From NCBI RefSeq assembly GCF_041381155.1, contig NC_091147.1:15971318-16035317 (forward strand): a DNA stretch of 64,000 nucleotides, in the 5' to 3' direction. This document shows, piece by piece, positions 1 to 13,373 of the stretch; the stretch's first letter is position 1; each line of letters begins with the position of its first letter. A program made the translations under genes and the position numbers. The notes under the pieces are model-generated. The model was not told where the DNA came from, made no database searches, and saw only the letters and a list, made by a program, of their open reading frames with translations. This DNA is from Argopecten irradians (taxonomy: Eukaryota > Mollusca > Bivalvia > Pectinida > Pectinidae).

Positions 1-289
1 GTTATATATAAGCGGAAACCGTATTGTCGTGATTTTCTAATTTAATATCATTCTTATTTTAAAAAGTTTTTACTGTGACCAAACATATCGCTATATGGTT
101 GGATAGTGTTGTGTATCATAATCATTCTAGCGCAAATATGTTATTGCACTGAAACTAAATAAAAGAAATTTTGAAACTTGATTGCGAATCAATATTTAAA
201 TTGCACAATATATAAGGCTTAACGATGGCTTCTCGCCTAATTTTAATTATTGCAAACGTATTCCAGCATTTTATAGGATATCAACTTAC

Positions 290-362
290 CAGGAACACAC
301 ATTGTGGGGCAATCAGGGAACCTATCCTTGCTGTAGCATTGAATACGCCACTGCTTACAGAT
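290..362 (-). CDS. SLC22-like exon 7 (TM11), last exon visible
   Basis: Acceptor ctgattcag precedes A-TCT-GTA at 362; the phase joins to AG of exon 6 to restore Arg. It reads SVSSGVFNATARIGSLIAP, the family's loop/TM11 pattern with the conserved Arg-Ile-Gly. It ends in phase 0 at CTG|gtaagt (290/289). The remaining C-terminal exon must lie left of position 1; none is visible in 1-289. Confidence 0.85.
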
Positions 363-3300
363 CTGAATCAGAGAGAACAGGCGCGTCAAAAGTGATTATA
401 AAAGAAAGAGCAAACACAATTTATTGATTCAGTTTGAAACTCAAAATTAGCTGCCTTAAACAGTTACATGTAATATAAGTTTATTATTTAAACGTAGAAT
501 TATCTACATACTGTAAGTGTGAACCTTTACACTATACCTAAGCAGAGACCTTTCTACCGCTACCTCATGTGTAATACTGTGTGTATATCACGGAAGTGAC
601 AACGTCGGAAAATGTTTGCACGAACTAATCGCAAAAGGTTTACACGAACAAATCGCGAAATTTAACACTCCCGAATATACCAACGTTTACAGTATTTGCC
701 AAAAAGTTTTTGTTTTGTCATAAACATTAATAAGGAATGACGTTTAGAAAAATATGGCGACACATTCACTGATAAGTCGTATCGAAATATGATCAATTCA
801 AGTACATTTATTGCAATGTTCGTAACAAAGTCAAAACATGATATTCAAAGTTCAACACAGTAAGATTATATTATGATTTATGATAATAATAATAAGTTTA
901 CCTTATCACAGTTGGAAACATTTCTATAGATAAAAGCTTAATGCACAGCCATGCCATGGACACACCGATTTTTGAAATTAACGGAAACACTGTACGGTAT
1001 ACATGATTCTGCAACCCTGAAAAAGACGTTCAGAATAATATTAATAATAAAATTGATGTAATCAAACATCCTTCTATAATAACTTATTTCTAGTTTATTT
1101 GGTGTTTACTTGTCATATTAACAGCATGGTCGTTTTATAACCTGCCATCTGAAAACATTTTCAGTATCTAGTACCTGTCCGACATTGGTATTGAAATTAT
1201 AGCCTAAAGTTGGATATATGTCCATAGAAAATCATCGATACTCACGGGTTACTATCACTGTTGATTAATTCAACCCTGAAATATTTCATAGCAAACCTGA
1301 TGTCAGTTCAGAAAAAAACCTGACCAATTACAGGCCAGCAGATACCTCCTTTGAAGGTTACACAGACAGCGACGACCAACTTCAGAGTAACACAGACATC
1401 CACAATGTACCGTTATTCAATTGTTTACATGTTTACATGGACCAAACTACCTTCCCAACTGTAGTCGCACACAGAAACTTAAGTGTTGATATGGACTAAT
1501 CTTGGGTGGATATGCCGACATTGATAGTAACCCCTGAAGTATTGAGGTAGAAGAATGTTGAAGAATTTTCTATCTCTGCGAAGTAATGTTGCATGTTGTT
1601 ATGTGTGAAAAAATTATATAATGCAATGTGTTTTGACATGAAAAAACTATGTATTAGTCAATATGCTTGAGTATTAATGAATTGCATGCTAAACAGGGTA
1701 ACGGTCGAACGTACCTGTTATTTCAATGAAAGCCATAACCACAGCTGCAAATGCGCCTATACTACTAAACAATAGGGCCGTCCACTTCCTTCCAAGTCTG
1801 GCGGGAATCAAAATATAGAATCAGAAAAGGGGAAAACGCTTTACAAAAAAAATGTATACTACAGTAATAAATGGCAAAAATATTGAAAGTTTTTTTAATA
1901 AAATTCTCAATCATCTGTAGGAACGTTTTCAGGATGAACGAAGATATCCAATATTATAGTTAGTGCTAAAATTATTAAACTACTAGAATAACTAGTATAA
2001 TGTTGGTGACACTGGACTTACCGGTTGGTAAATGACTACTCCACAAGAATAACTAGTATAATGTTGGTGATACTGGACTTACCGGTTGGTAAATGACTGT
2101 TTCACAAGAATAACTAGTATAATGTTGGTGACACTGGACTTACCGGTTAGTAAATGACTACTCCACAAGAATAACTAGTATAATGTTGGTGATACTGGAC
2201 TTACCGGTTGGTAAATGACTGTTCCACAAGAATAACTAGTATAATGTTGGTGATACTGGACTTACCGGTTAGTAAATGACTACTCCACTAGAATAACTAG
2301 TATAATGTTGGTGATACTGGATTTATCAGTTACTAAATGACTACTCCACAAGAATAACTAGTATAATGTTGGTGATACTGGACTTACCGGTTGGTAAATG
2401 ACTGTTCCACAAGAATAACTAGTATAATGTTGGTGATACTGGACTTACCGGTTAGTAAATGACTACTCCACAAGAATAACTAGTATAATGTTGGTGATAC
2501 TGGATTTATCAGTTACTAAATGACCTCTCCACAAGAATAACTAGTATAATGTTGGTGATACTGGACTTACCGGTTGGTAAATGACTGTTCCACAAGAATA
2601 ACTAGTATAATGTTGGTGACACTGGACTTACCGGTTAGTAAATGACTACTCCACAAGAATAACCTGTATAATGTTGGTGATACTGGACTTACCGGTTGGT
2701 AAATGACTGTTCCACAAGAATAACTAGTATAATGTTGGTGATACTGGACTTACCGGTTAGTAAATGACTACTCCACTAGAATAACTAGTATAATGTTGGT
2801 GATACTGGATTTATCAGTTACTAAATGACTACTCCACTAGAATAACTAGTATAATGTTGGTGACACTGGACTTACCGGTTAGTAAATGACTACTCCACAA
2901 GAATAACTAGTATAATGTTGGTGATACCGGACTTACCGGTTAGTAAATGTCTACTCCACTAGAATAACTAGTATAATATTGGTGATACCGGACTTACCGG
3001 TTAGTAAATGTCTACTCCACTAGAATAACTAGTATAATGTTGGTGATACCGGACTTACCGGTTAGTAAATGTCTACTCCACTAGAATAACTAGTATAATA
3101 TTGGTGATACCGGACTTACCGGTTAGTAAATGACTACTCCACTAGAATAACTAGTATAATATTGGTGATACCGGACTTACCGGTTAGTAAATGTGTACTC
3201 CACTAGAATAACTAGTATAATATTGGTGATACCGGACTTACCGGTTAGTAAATGACTACTCCACAGAATAACTAGTATAATATTGGTGATACTGGACTTA

Positions 3301-6300
3301 CCGGTTAGTAAATGACTACTCCACTAGAATAACTAGTATAATATTGGTGATACTGGACTTACCGGTTAGTAAATGTCTACTCCACTAGAATAACTAGTAT
3401 AATGTTGGTGATACCGGACTTACCGGTTAGTAAATGACTACTCCACTAGAATAACTAGTATAATGTTGGTGATACCGGACTTACCGGTTAGTTGTGATGA
3501 CTACTACCACTAGAATAACTAGTATAATGTTGGTGATACTGGACTTACCGGTTAGTAAATGACTACTCCACTAGAATAACTAGTATAATGTTGGTGATAC
3601 CGGACTTACCGGTTAGTAAATGTCTACTCCACTAGAATAACTAGTATAATATTGGTGATACCGGACTTACCGGTTAGTAAATGACTACTCCACTAGAATA
3701 ACTAGTATAATGTTGGTGATACTGGACTTACCGGTTAGTAAATGACTACTCCACTAGAATAACTAGTATAATGTTGGTGATACTGGACTTACCGGTTAGT
3801 AAATGACTACTCCACTAGAATAACTAGTATAATGTTGGTGATACCGGACTTACCGGTTAGTAAATGACTACTCCACTAGAATAACTAGTATAATGTTGGT
3901 GATACCGGACTTACCGGTTAGTAAATGACTACTCCACTAGAATAACTAGTATAATGTTGGTGATACCGGACTTACCGGTTAGTAAATGACTACTCCACTA
4001 GAATAACTAGTATAATGTTGATGATACCGGACTTACCGGTTAGTAAATGACTACTCCACTAGAATAACTAGTATAATGTTGGTGATACCGGACTTACCGG
4101 TTAGTAAATGTCTACTCCACTAGAATAACTAGTATAATGTTGGTGATACCGGACTTACCGGTTAGTAAATGACTACTCCACTAGAATAACTAGTATAATG
4201 TTGGTGATACTGGACTTACCGGTTAGTAAATGTCTACTCCACTAGAATAACTAGTATAATGTTGGTGATACCGGACTTACCGGTTAGTAAATGTCTACTC
4301 CACTAGAATAACTAGTATAATATTGGTGATACTGGACTTACCGGTTAGTAAATGACTACTCCACTAGAATAACTAGTATAATATTGGTGATACTGGACTT
4401 ACCGGTTAGTAAATGTCTACTCCACTAGAATAACCTAGTATAATATTGGTGATACCGGACTTACCGGTTAGTAAATGTCTACTCCACTAGAATAACTAGT
4501 ATAATGTTGGTGATACTGGACTTACCGGTTAGTAAATGTCTACTCCACTAGAATAACTAGTATAATGTTGGTGATACCGGACTTACCGGTTAGTAAATGT
4601 CTACTCCACTAGAATAACTAGTATAATGTTGGTGATACCGGACTTACCGGTTAGTAAATGTCTACTCCACAAGAATAACTAGTATAATGTTGGTGATACC
4701 GGACTTACCGGTTAGTAAATGACTACTCCACAAGAATAACTAGTATAATGTTGGTGATACTGGACTTACCGGTTGGTAAATGACTACTCCACTAGAATAA
4801 CTAGTATAATGTTGGTGATACGGACTTACCGGTTGGTAAATGACTACTCCACTAGAATAACTAGTATAATGTTGGTGATACTGAATTACCGGTTAGTAAA
4901 TGACTACTCCACTAGAATAACTAGTATAATGTTGGTGATACTGGACTTACCGGTTAGTAAATGACTACTCCACTAGAATAACTAGTATAATGTTGATGAT
5001 ACTGGACTTACCGGTTGGTAAATGACTACTCCACTAGAATAACTAGTATAATGTTGATGATACTGGACTTACCGGTTAGTAAATGACTACTCCACAAGAA
5101 TAACTAGTATAATGTTGATGATACTGGACTTACCGGTTAGTAAATGACTACTCCACAAGAATAACTAGTATAATGTTGATGATACAACCGGACTTACGGT
5201 TTAGTAAATGACTACTGGACTCCACTAGAAAATAACTAGTATAATGTTGGTGATACTGGACTTACCGGTTTGTAGTAAATGACTGTTCCACAAGAATAAC
5301 TAGTATAATGTTGGTGATACTGGACTTACCGGTTAGTAAATGACTACTCCACTAGAATAACTAGTATAATGTTGGTGATACTGGATTTATCAGTTACTAA
5401 ATGACTACTCCACTAGAATAAACTAGTATAATGTTGGTGACACTGGACTTACCGGTTAGTAAATGACTACTCCACAAGAATAACTAGTAATACTGTTGGT
5501 GATACCGGACTTACCGGTTAGTAAATGTCTACTCCACTAGAATAACTAGTATAATGTTGTGATACCGGACTTACCGGTTAGTAAATGTCTATCTCCACAA
5601 GAATAACTAGTATAATGTTGGTGATACTGGACTTACCGGTTGGTAAATGTCTACTCCACTAGAATAACTAGTATAATATTGGTGATACCGGACTTACCGG
5701 TTAGTAAATGACTACTCCACTAGAATAACTAGTATAACGGTTGTAAATGTGAACTACTGAATAACTAGTTAATACTGATACCGGACTTACCGGTTAGTAA
5801 ATGACTACTCCACTAGAATAACTAGTATAATATTGGTGATACCGGACTTACCGGTTAGTAAATGACTACTCCACTAGAATAACTAGTATAATGTTGGTGA
5901 TACCGGACTTACCGGTTAGTAAATGTCTACTCCACTAGAATAACTAGTATATAATGTTGGTGATACCGGACTTACCGTTTAGTAAATGACTACTCCACTA
6001 GAATAACTAGTATAATGTTGGTGATACTGGACTTACCGGTTAGTAAATGTCTACTCCACTAGAATAACTAGTATAATGTTGGTGATACCGGACTTACCGG
6101 TTAGTAAATGACTACTCCACTAGAATAACTAGTATAATGTTGGTGATACCGGACTTACCGGTTAGTAAATGTCTACTCCACTAGAATAACTAGTATAATG
6201 TTGGTGATACCGGACTTACCGGTTAGTAAATGTCTACTCCACTAGAATAACTAGTATAATGTTGGTGATACCGGACTTACCGGTTAGTAAATGTCTACTC

Positions 6301-9300
6301 CACTAGAATAACTAGTATAATATTGGTGATACCGGACTTACCGGTTAGTAAATGTGTACTCCACAAGAATAACTAGTATAATGTTGGTGATACCGGACTT
6401 ACCGGTTAGTAAATGACTACTCCACTAGAATAACTAGTATAATGTTGGTGATACCCGGACTTACCGGTTAGTAAATGACTACTTCCACTAGAATAACTAG
6501 TATAATGTTGGTGATACCGGACTTACCGGTTTGTAAATGACTACTCCACTAGAATAACTAGTATAATGTTGGTGATACCGGACTTACCGGTTAGTAAATG
6601 ACTACTCCACTAGAATAACTAGTATAATGTTGGTGATACCGGACTTACCCGGTTAGTAAATGTACTACTCCACTAGAATAACTAGTATAATGTTGGATGA
6701 TACCGGACTTACCGGTTAGTAAATGTCAACTCCACTAGAATAACTAGTATAATGTTGATGATACCGGACTTACCGGTTAGTAAATGTCTACTCCACTAGA
6801 ATAACTAGTATAAATGTTGATGATACCGGACTTACCGGTTAGTAAATGTCTACTCCACTAGAATAACTAGTATAATATTGGTGATACGGACTTACCGGTT
6901 AGTAAAATGTCTACTCCACTAGAATAACTAGTATAATGTTGGTGATACCGGACTTACCGGTTAGTAAATGACTACTCCACTAGAATAACTAGTATAATGT
7001 TGGATGATCTGGACTTACCGTTAGTAAAGTCTACTCCACTAGAATAACTAGTATAATGTTGGTGATACCGGACTTACCGGTTAGTAAATGACTACTCCAC
7101 TAGAATAACTAGTATAATATTGGTGATACCGGACTTACCGGTTAGTAAATGTCTACTCCACTAGAATAACTAGTATAATGTTGGTGATACCGGACTTACG
7201 GTTAGTAAATGTCTACTCCACTAGAATAACTAGTATAATATTGGTGATACCGGACTTACCGGTTAGTAAATGTCTACTCCACTAGAATAACTAGTATAAT
7301 ATTGGTGATACTGGACTTACCGGTTAGTATGATGTCTACTCCACTAGAATAACTAGAATAATATATTGGTGATACCGGACTTACGGTTAGTAAATGGACC
7401 TACTCCACTAGAAAACTAGTATAATATTGGTGATACCGGACTTACCGGTTAGTAAATGTCTACTCCACAAGAATAACTAGTATAATATTGGTGATACCGG
7501 ACTTACCGGTTAGTAAATGACTACTCCACAAGAATAACTAGTATAATGTTGATGATACCGGACTTACCGGTTAGTAAATGACTACTCCACTAGAATAACT
7601 AGTATAATGTTGGTGATACCGGACTTACCGGTTAGTAAATGTCTACTCCACTAGAATAACTAGTATAATGTTGGTGATACCGGACTTACCGGTTAGTAAA
7701 TGACTACTCCACTAGAATAACTAGTATAATATTGGTGATACTGGACTTACCGGTTAGTAAATGACCTCTCCACAAGAATAACTAGTATAATATTGGTGAT
7801 ACTGGACTTACCGGTTAGTAAATGACTACTCCACTAGAATAACTAGTATAATGTTGATGATACCGGACTTACCGGTTAGTAAATGACTACTCCACTAGAA
7901 TAACTAGTATAATGTTGGTGATACCGGACTTACCGGTTAGTAAATGACTACTCCACTAGAATAACTAGTATAATGTTGGTGATACCGGACTTACCGGTTA
8001 GTAAATGACTACTCCACTAGAATAACTAGTATAATGTTGATGATACTGGACTTACCGGTTAGTAAATGACTACTCCCACTAGAATAACTAGTATAATGTT
8101 GGTGATACCGGACTTACCGCTTAGTAAATGTCTACTCCACTAGAATACCTAGAAACGGAATACCATTATATAAATGTTGGTGATACTAGGACTTACCGGT
8201 TACTAAATGACATGTCTACTCCACTAGAATAACTAGTATAATATTGGTGATACTGGACTTACCGGTTAGTAAATGTCTACTCCACTAGAATAACTAGTAT
8301 AATATTGGTGATACCGGACTTACCGGTTAGTAAATGTCTACTCCACTAGAATACCTAGTATAATATTGGTGTGATTACCGGACTTACCGGTTAGTAAATG
8401 TCTACTCCACTAGAATAACTAGTATAGTGTTGGTGATACCGGACTTACCGGTTAGTAAAATGTCTACTCCACTAGAATAACTAGTATAATGTTGTGGTGA
8501 TACCGGACTTACCGGTTAGTAAATGTCTACTCCACAAGAATAACTAGTATCATGTTGGTGATACTGCACTTACCGGTTGGTAAATGACTACTCCACTAGA
8601 ATAACTAGTATAATATTGGTGATACTGGACTTACCGGTTGGTAAATGTCTACTCCACTAGAATAACTAGAATAATGTTGGTGATACCGGACTTACCGGTT
8701 AGTAAATGACTACTCCACTAGAATAACTAGTATAATGTTGATGATACTTGACGTACCGGTTAGTAAATGACTACTCCACTAGAATAACTAGTATAATGTT
8801 GATGATACCGGACTTACCGGTCAGTAAATGACTACTCCACTAGAATAACTAGTATAATGTTGATGATACTTGACTTACCGGTTAGTAAATGACTACTCCA
8901 CTAGAATAACTAGTATAATGTTGATGATACCGGACTTACCGGTTAGTAAATGACTACTCCACTAGAATAACTAGTATAATGTTGGTGATATACCGGACTT
9001 ACCGGTTAGTAAATGTCTACTCCACTAGAATAACTAGTATAATGTTGGTGATACCGGACTTACCGGTTAGTAAATGTCTACTCCACTAGAATAACTAGTA
9101 TAATATTGGTGATACCGGACTTACCGGTTAGTAAATGACTACTCCACTAGAATAACTAGTATAACGTTGGTGATACCGGACTTACCGGTTAGTAAATGAC
9201 TACTCCACTAGAATAACTAGTATAATGTTGATGATACTTGACTTACCGGTTAGTAAATGTCTACTCCACTAGAATAACTAGTATAATGTTGTTGATTACC

Positions 9301-12300
9301 GGACTTACCGGTTAGTAAATGTCACTACTCCACTAGAATAACTAGTATAATATTTGGTGATACTGGACTTACCGGTTAGTAAATGTCTACTCCACTAGAA
9401 TAACTAGTATAATGTTGGTGATACTGGACTTACCGGTTAGTAAATGTCTACTCCACTAGAATAACTAGTATAATGTTGTGATACCGGACTTACCGGTTAG
9501 TAAATGACTACTCCACTAGAATAACTAGTATAATGTTGATGATACTTGACGTACCGGTTAGTAAATGACTACTCCACTAGAATAACTAGTATAAATGTTG
9601 ATGATACGGACTTACCGGTTAGTAAATGACTACTCCACACTAGAATAACCTAGTATAATGTTGGTGATACTTGACTTACCGGTTAGTAAATGACTACTCC
9701 ACTAGAATAACTAGTATAATGTAATGGTGATACCGGACTTACCGGTTAGTAAATGACTACTCCACTAGAATAACTAGTATAATGTTGATGATACCGGACT
9801 TACCGGTTAGTAAATGTCTACTCCACAAGAATAACTAGTATAATATTGGTGATACCGGACTTACCGGTTAGTAAATGACTACTCCACTAGAATAACTAGT
9901 ATAATGTTGATGATACCGGGACTTACCGGTTAGTAAATGTCTACTCCACTAGAATAACTAGTATAATGTTGGTGATACTGGACTTACCGATTAGTAAATG
10001 TCTACTCCACTAGAATAACTAGTATAATGTTGGTGATACCGGACTTACCGGTTAGTAAATGTCTACTCCACTAGAATAACTAGTATAATGTTGGTGATAC
10101 CGGACTTACCGGTTAGTAAATGACTACTCCACTAGAATAACTAGTATAATGTTGATGATACCGGACTTACCGGTTAGTAAATGTCTACTCCACTAGAATA
10201 ACTAGTATAATGTTGATGATACCGGACTTACCGGTTAGTAAATGACTACTCCACTAGAATAACTAGTATAATGTTGATGATACTTGACTTACCGGTTAGT
10301 AAATGACTACTCCACTAGAATAACTAGTATAATGTTGATGATACCGGACTTACCGGTTAGTAAATGACTACTCCACTAGAATAACTAGTATAATGTTGGT
10401 GATACCGGACTTACCGGTTAGTAAATGTCTACTCCACTAGAATAACTAGTATAATGTTGGTGATACCGGACTTACCGGTTAGTAAATGACTACTCCACTA
10501 GAATAACTAGTATAATGTTGGTGATACCGGACTTACCGGTTAGTAAATGTCTACTCCACTAGAATAACTAGTATAATATTGGTGATACCGGACTTACCGG
10601 TAGTAAATGCTACTCCACTAGAATAACTAGTATAGTTGATGATATTGACTTACCGGTTAGTAAATGACTACTCCACTAGAATAACTAGTATAATGTTGAT
10701 GATACTGGACTTACCGTTTAGTAAATGACTACTCCACTAGAATAACTAGTATAATGTTGATGATACCGGACTTACCGGTTAGTAAATGTCTACTCCACTA
10801 GAATAACTAGTATTAATGTTGGTGATACCGGACTTACCGGTTAGTAAATGACTACTCCACTAGAATAACTAGTATAATGTTGGTGATACCGGACTTACCG
10901 GTTACTAAATGACCTCTCCACAAGAATAACTAGTATAATGTTGATAATACTAGATTTACCGGTTAGTAAATGTCTACTCCACAAGAATACCTAGTACGAT
11001 ATTGGTGATACTGGACTTACCGGTTAGTCAAAGTGTATGTGGCTAACACAGTCGGGATCTCTACTATGCTCAGTAAAGCCATATTGAGATAGAGGTTCCC
11101 TGTTAGGCCTTTAACCTCAAACGACACACCATAGTATCCGTACCCACAGGCCAACCTGAAACATAGAAACAGTGATAGGATATTATATAATTATTGACCT
11201 CTTCTTGTGTTAATACGACGATCATAAATTGCAAAATTACTTCAAAGCTGTTATAAATCGTCAAAATCACATGGAAATGGTAAATAACTATATATTCATA
11301 TTCCATTAATTCCCCAATAAATAGTACCATCCTTTGAAATGTTTTGCCTTAATTCATGACTACATTTTAAAATCATCAAGAGGTTCCAACCTATAAGTAT
11401 GCAGGATAAAAGTCAGTCAGTTAATAAAAAAAATTACAGAGTATTCTGTGATCACATGTTATCACCCCCAATTATTTCATTGCGATTCATAAATACATGA
11501 ACGTTATTTTTAATTTGTGACGAAATTGAGGACTAACATATCATTCTATATTTTCATTGCGACTCATAAATACATGAACGTTATTTTCAATTCGTGACGA
11601 AACCGTGGACTAACATACCATGATATTACATGTAAACCTGTCATTTTGGTAAGTTCGGCAGAAACAAACATGTCTTTTATGCTATAGGTCCTGGTGACGT
11701 CAGTATCCCGGACATCTGTTACTATCCTCATCTCTATAGCTTTCATATCCTGTATAGGTTTGCGGTTAAACTTTGCCATATTCTGTATCACTTTCAGTGC
11801 TGCGTCCTCCTTGTTGTTTGATACTAGCCAACGAAAACTCTCGGGCATCGACCTGCAATCACATATATATAAATATTAAGAAGAAGAAGAAGAAGAATTC
11901 AGCAGCTAATCAACTCGAAATAAACAATTATATGACGATATCAGGTGTTACTATTTAAATCGCTTTGTTCTGTAACTAGATTTTTTTTTAAAATGTATTC
12001 AGCTTAACAATATGGATATGTGAAATAGTTCTTTTCATTCGCTGAAATTTAAAAATGACAGTAGGATCATTTGATATACCGTATTTTCCCTATTAAGAGC
12101 GCCTCCTCTATTAAAGGTCCCTTGTTTTGCTGAAAAAATCCACTACTTTAATACATTTTTTTTGTGGAGTATGGTGACGATTTGTCTTTGCAGGCGCTAA
12201 TAAGATAATATGCTTTTAAGCACATGCATTGTAAAATTTGTCAAGCTAACTTTCCTTATTATAAAACATGATTTAGTTTTTAAAAATAATTATAAAACAA

Positions 12301-13373
12301 CAACAAAAATACAAACCACCAAAAGAAAAACCACGGAGCGACAACAATAGCGGACACAAAATGGAGATTTTTCCAGTCATGTATTCCCATAGCAATGAAT
12401 GCGAATATTGTCGACCATATCGCCCACATTGGAATCGTAGCCAAGACTGCACGTCGTTCTTTAGGGATGAACTCTAGCACATATGGGTAGAATATTGTTA
12501 AATATCCTCCCATTCCTAGTCCAAGGAACAGTCTGCATGTGGCAAACATCTCCCATGTTATCGAAAATCCACATATCATGTTGAAAACCATTAAAAATAG
12601 AAGCGACAGGAAGTAGGTCGGTTTACGTCCAATTTTATCCGCCAAATGTCCAGAAAATAGTCCCCCTAGCAACACGCCTGCCATTTGTATGGTGGTTATT
12701 GTTGATGGTATCCAGGCCTTGTCACAAACTAGGTCCCACTGTTAAAGACGAAAATCATTATTTTCTTTATTCACATACAGTAAAACTTTCTCATGCTTTT
12801 ACCTTGCGTGTAAGTATGACGCGTTCATGGATGTATTATTATATGCTTTTAGTCAAACTTAGTTACATAAGTCCATAATCCTGCACGGTAAGAAATAAGA
12901 AATGTCGCTGATGTTAAAAATTCGTTTCCCGAATATGCTCAATTCAATTTTGGAAATTATCTTATTTTCAATTATTAATATCGATAATAACTTTTAGTTT
13001 TTAAAATGCAACCATTTTCCCATAGCGTTCTTTATTGGATACGTACCTCATTTACAATTGTATCCATGCTATTACTGAACCTAAAGTCATGACAACCAGT
13101 TGTGTGATTGCCAAAAGAAAGAGAACACTTGTTGGCTGTGTCATTGAATGATGTAGGTCCGGTAACGCCATGGTGGACATGGTAGTCATCTGTGATACAG
13201 TTCCAATCTGGAGTGGAACCTGCGAACGTCATCATCATCATGCTGAACACTACCGAACACATGCTCCCTAAAACTACCGCCATGATAAAAACCTGGAACC
13301 GTCCAAAACCTCCATACTTATCAAGAATTTCATCCAAAAATTCATTGATAGGTATATTTTCTTCCATTTTCAT
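290..13373 (-). CDS. SLC22-family organic ion transporter (MFS), 7 exons, 3' end beyond window
   Basis: Seven exons joined by GT-AG introns in consistent phase read 463 codons: 13047-13373, 12317-12738, 11619-11852, 11021-11155, 1715-1797, 902-1016, 290-362. The order of landmarks is that of the SLC22 organic cation/anion/carnitine transporter family, which moves charged metabolites and xenobiotics across the plasma membrane. They are an N-terminal KYGGFGRFQ, a large Cys-rich extracellular loop with possible N-glycosylation sites (NDT, NHT), TIVNEWDLVCD at the exon 1/2 joint, the MFS loop GHLADKIGRKP, PESFRWL, the YYGVSF helix, NRLGRKW and EMFPTVIR. Family members are about 540-560 aa, so only the last helix and C-terminal tail should be missing. 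No frameshift or stop is seen. Substrate (cation, anion or carnitine) cannot be told. Intron 4 is 9.2 kb and nearly all satellite. Confidence 0.93.
902..1016 (-). CDS. SLC22-like exon 6 (TM10, EMFPTVIR)
   Basis: Acceptor ttttcag precedes GG-TTG-CAG at 1016. The translation (LQNHVYRTVFPLISKIG, then a helix, then SIEMFPTVIR) matches the conserved TM10 and following loop of SLC22 proteins. Donor is ATAAG|gtaaac at 902/901. Too short to stand out without splice-aware reading. Confidence 0.9.
1715..1797 (-). CDS. SLC22-like exon 5 (LGRKW loop, TM9)
   Basis: Acceptor cgccag precedes ACTTGGAAGG at 1797. Joined to the CG of exon 4 it gives TNR-LGRKWTALLFSSIG, the second MFS loop motif (R-x-G-R-K) followed by a hydrophobic helix to FIEIT. 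Donor is ACAG|gtacgt at 1715/1714. Phase agrees on both sides, so exons 4 and 5 are neighbours separated only by the satellite intron. Confidence 0.92.
1981..11020. repeat. ~9-kb satellite, 61-bp monomer, ~148 copies, filling an SLC22-like intron
   Basis: A head-to-tail array with 61-bp spacing (for example ACTTACCGG at 4031 and again at 4092). Read on the transcribed (minus) strand most monomers contain TTTACTAACCGGTAAGTCC, which holds both a consensus 5' splice site (CCG|GTAAGT) and a branch-point-like TACTAAC. Copies vary mainly in GACTACTCC versus TCTACTCC, CACTAG versus CACAAG, and TGTTGG versus TATTGG. The first ~15 monomers at the left edge follow a loose three-monomer order; the middle is more uniform. 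The array abuts the donor of exon 4 at 11,020 and stops 184 bp before exon 5. Several patches carry 1-2 bp indels. Short frames inside it are artefacts. Confidence 0.97.
11021..11155 (-). CDS. SLC22-like exon 4 (TM7-TM8); donor sequence matches the satellite monomer
   Basis: Acceptor tttcag precedes the exon at 11155. Translation continues VISW-LACGYGYYGVSFE and ends in ATYTLTNR. The donor is ACTAACCG|gtaagtccag, at 11021/11020. This donor and about eight exonic bases are the same sequence as the core of the 61-bp satellite that fills the following intron; homology stops upstream in the exon, where the satellite reads TTTACTAACCG and the exon CTTTGACTAACCG. Confidence 0.93.
11619..11852 (-). 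CDS. SLC22-like exon 3 (PESFRWL and central cytoplasmic loop)
   Basis: Acceptor gattgcag precedes G-TCG-ATG at 11852, which completes the Trp codon of exon 2 and gives FFFWW-SMPESFRWLVS. The exon encodes the large intracellular loop and the start of TM7 (VISW). It ends TG|gtatgt at 11619, in phase 2. Confidence 0.92.
12317..12738 (-). CDS. SLC22-like exon 2 (TM2-TM6)
   Basis: Acceptor cttaacag precedes TGG at 12738, giving WDLVCDKAWIPSTITT straight after TIVNE of exon 1, the family signature spanning this joint. The exon carries TM2, the MFS loop motif GHLADKIGRKP, and helices up to FFFWW, ending TG|gtttgt at 12317 in phase 2. Confidence 0.93.
13047..13373 (-). CDS. SLC22-like exon 1 (start codon, TM1, extracellular loop)
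   Basis: The frame opens with ATG at 13373 (MKMEENIPINEFLDEIL) and runs 109 codons to TIVNE, then donor GAG|gtacgt at 13046-13041. It holds the amphipathic N-terminus with KYGGFGRFQ, TM1, and most of the Cys-rich extracellular loop. The second Met (third codon) is an alternative start. The exon ends in phase 0. No TATA box or upstream exon was identified, so the 5' UTR is undefined. Confidence 0.92.

Noticed and set aside
4773..4964. 63-codon open frame inside the satellite, with repeated VNDYSTRITSIMLVI
   Set aside because: It is a direct translation of three 61-bp monomers that happen to lack in-frame stops; no splice, start context or constraint supports a gene.
1981..11020. Regular 61-bp repeats considered as a CRISPR-like array
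   Set aside because: Whole monomers repeat with no unique spacers, and the locus lies in an intron of a eukaryotic gene.
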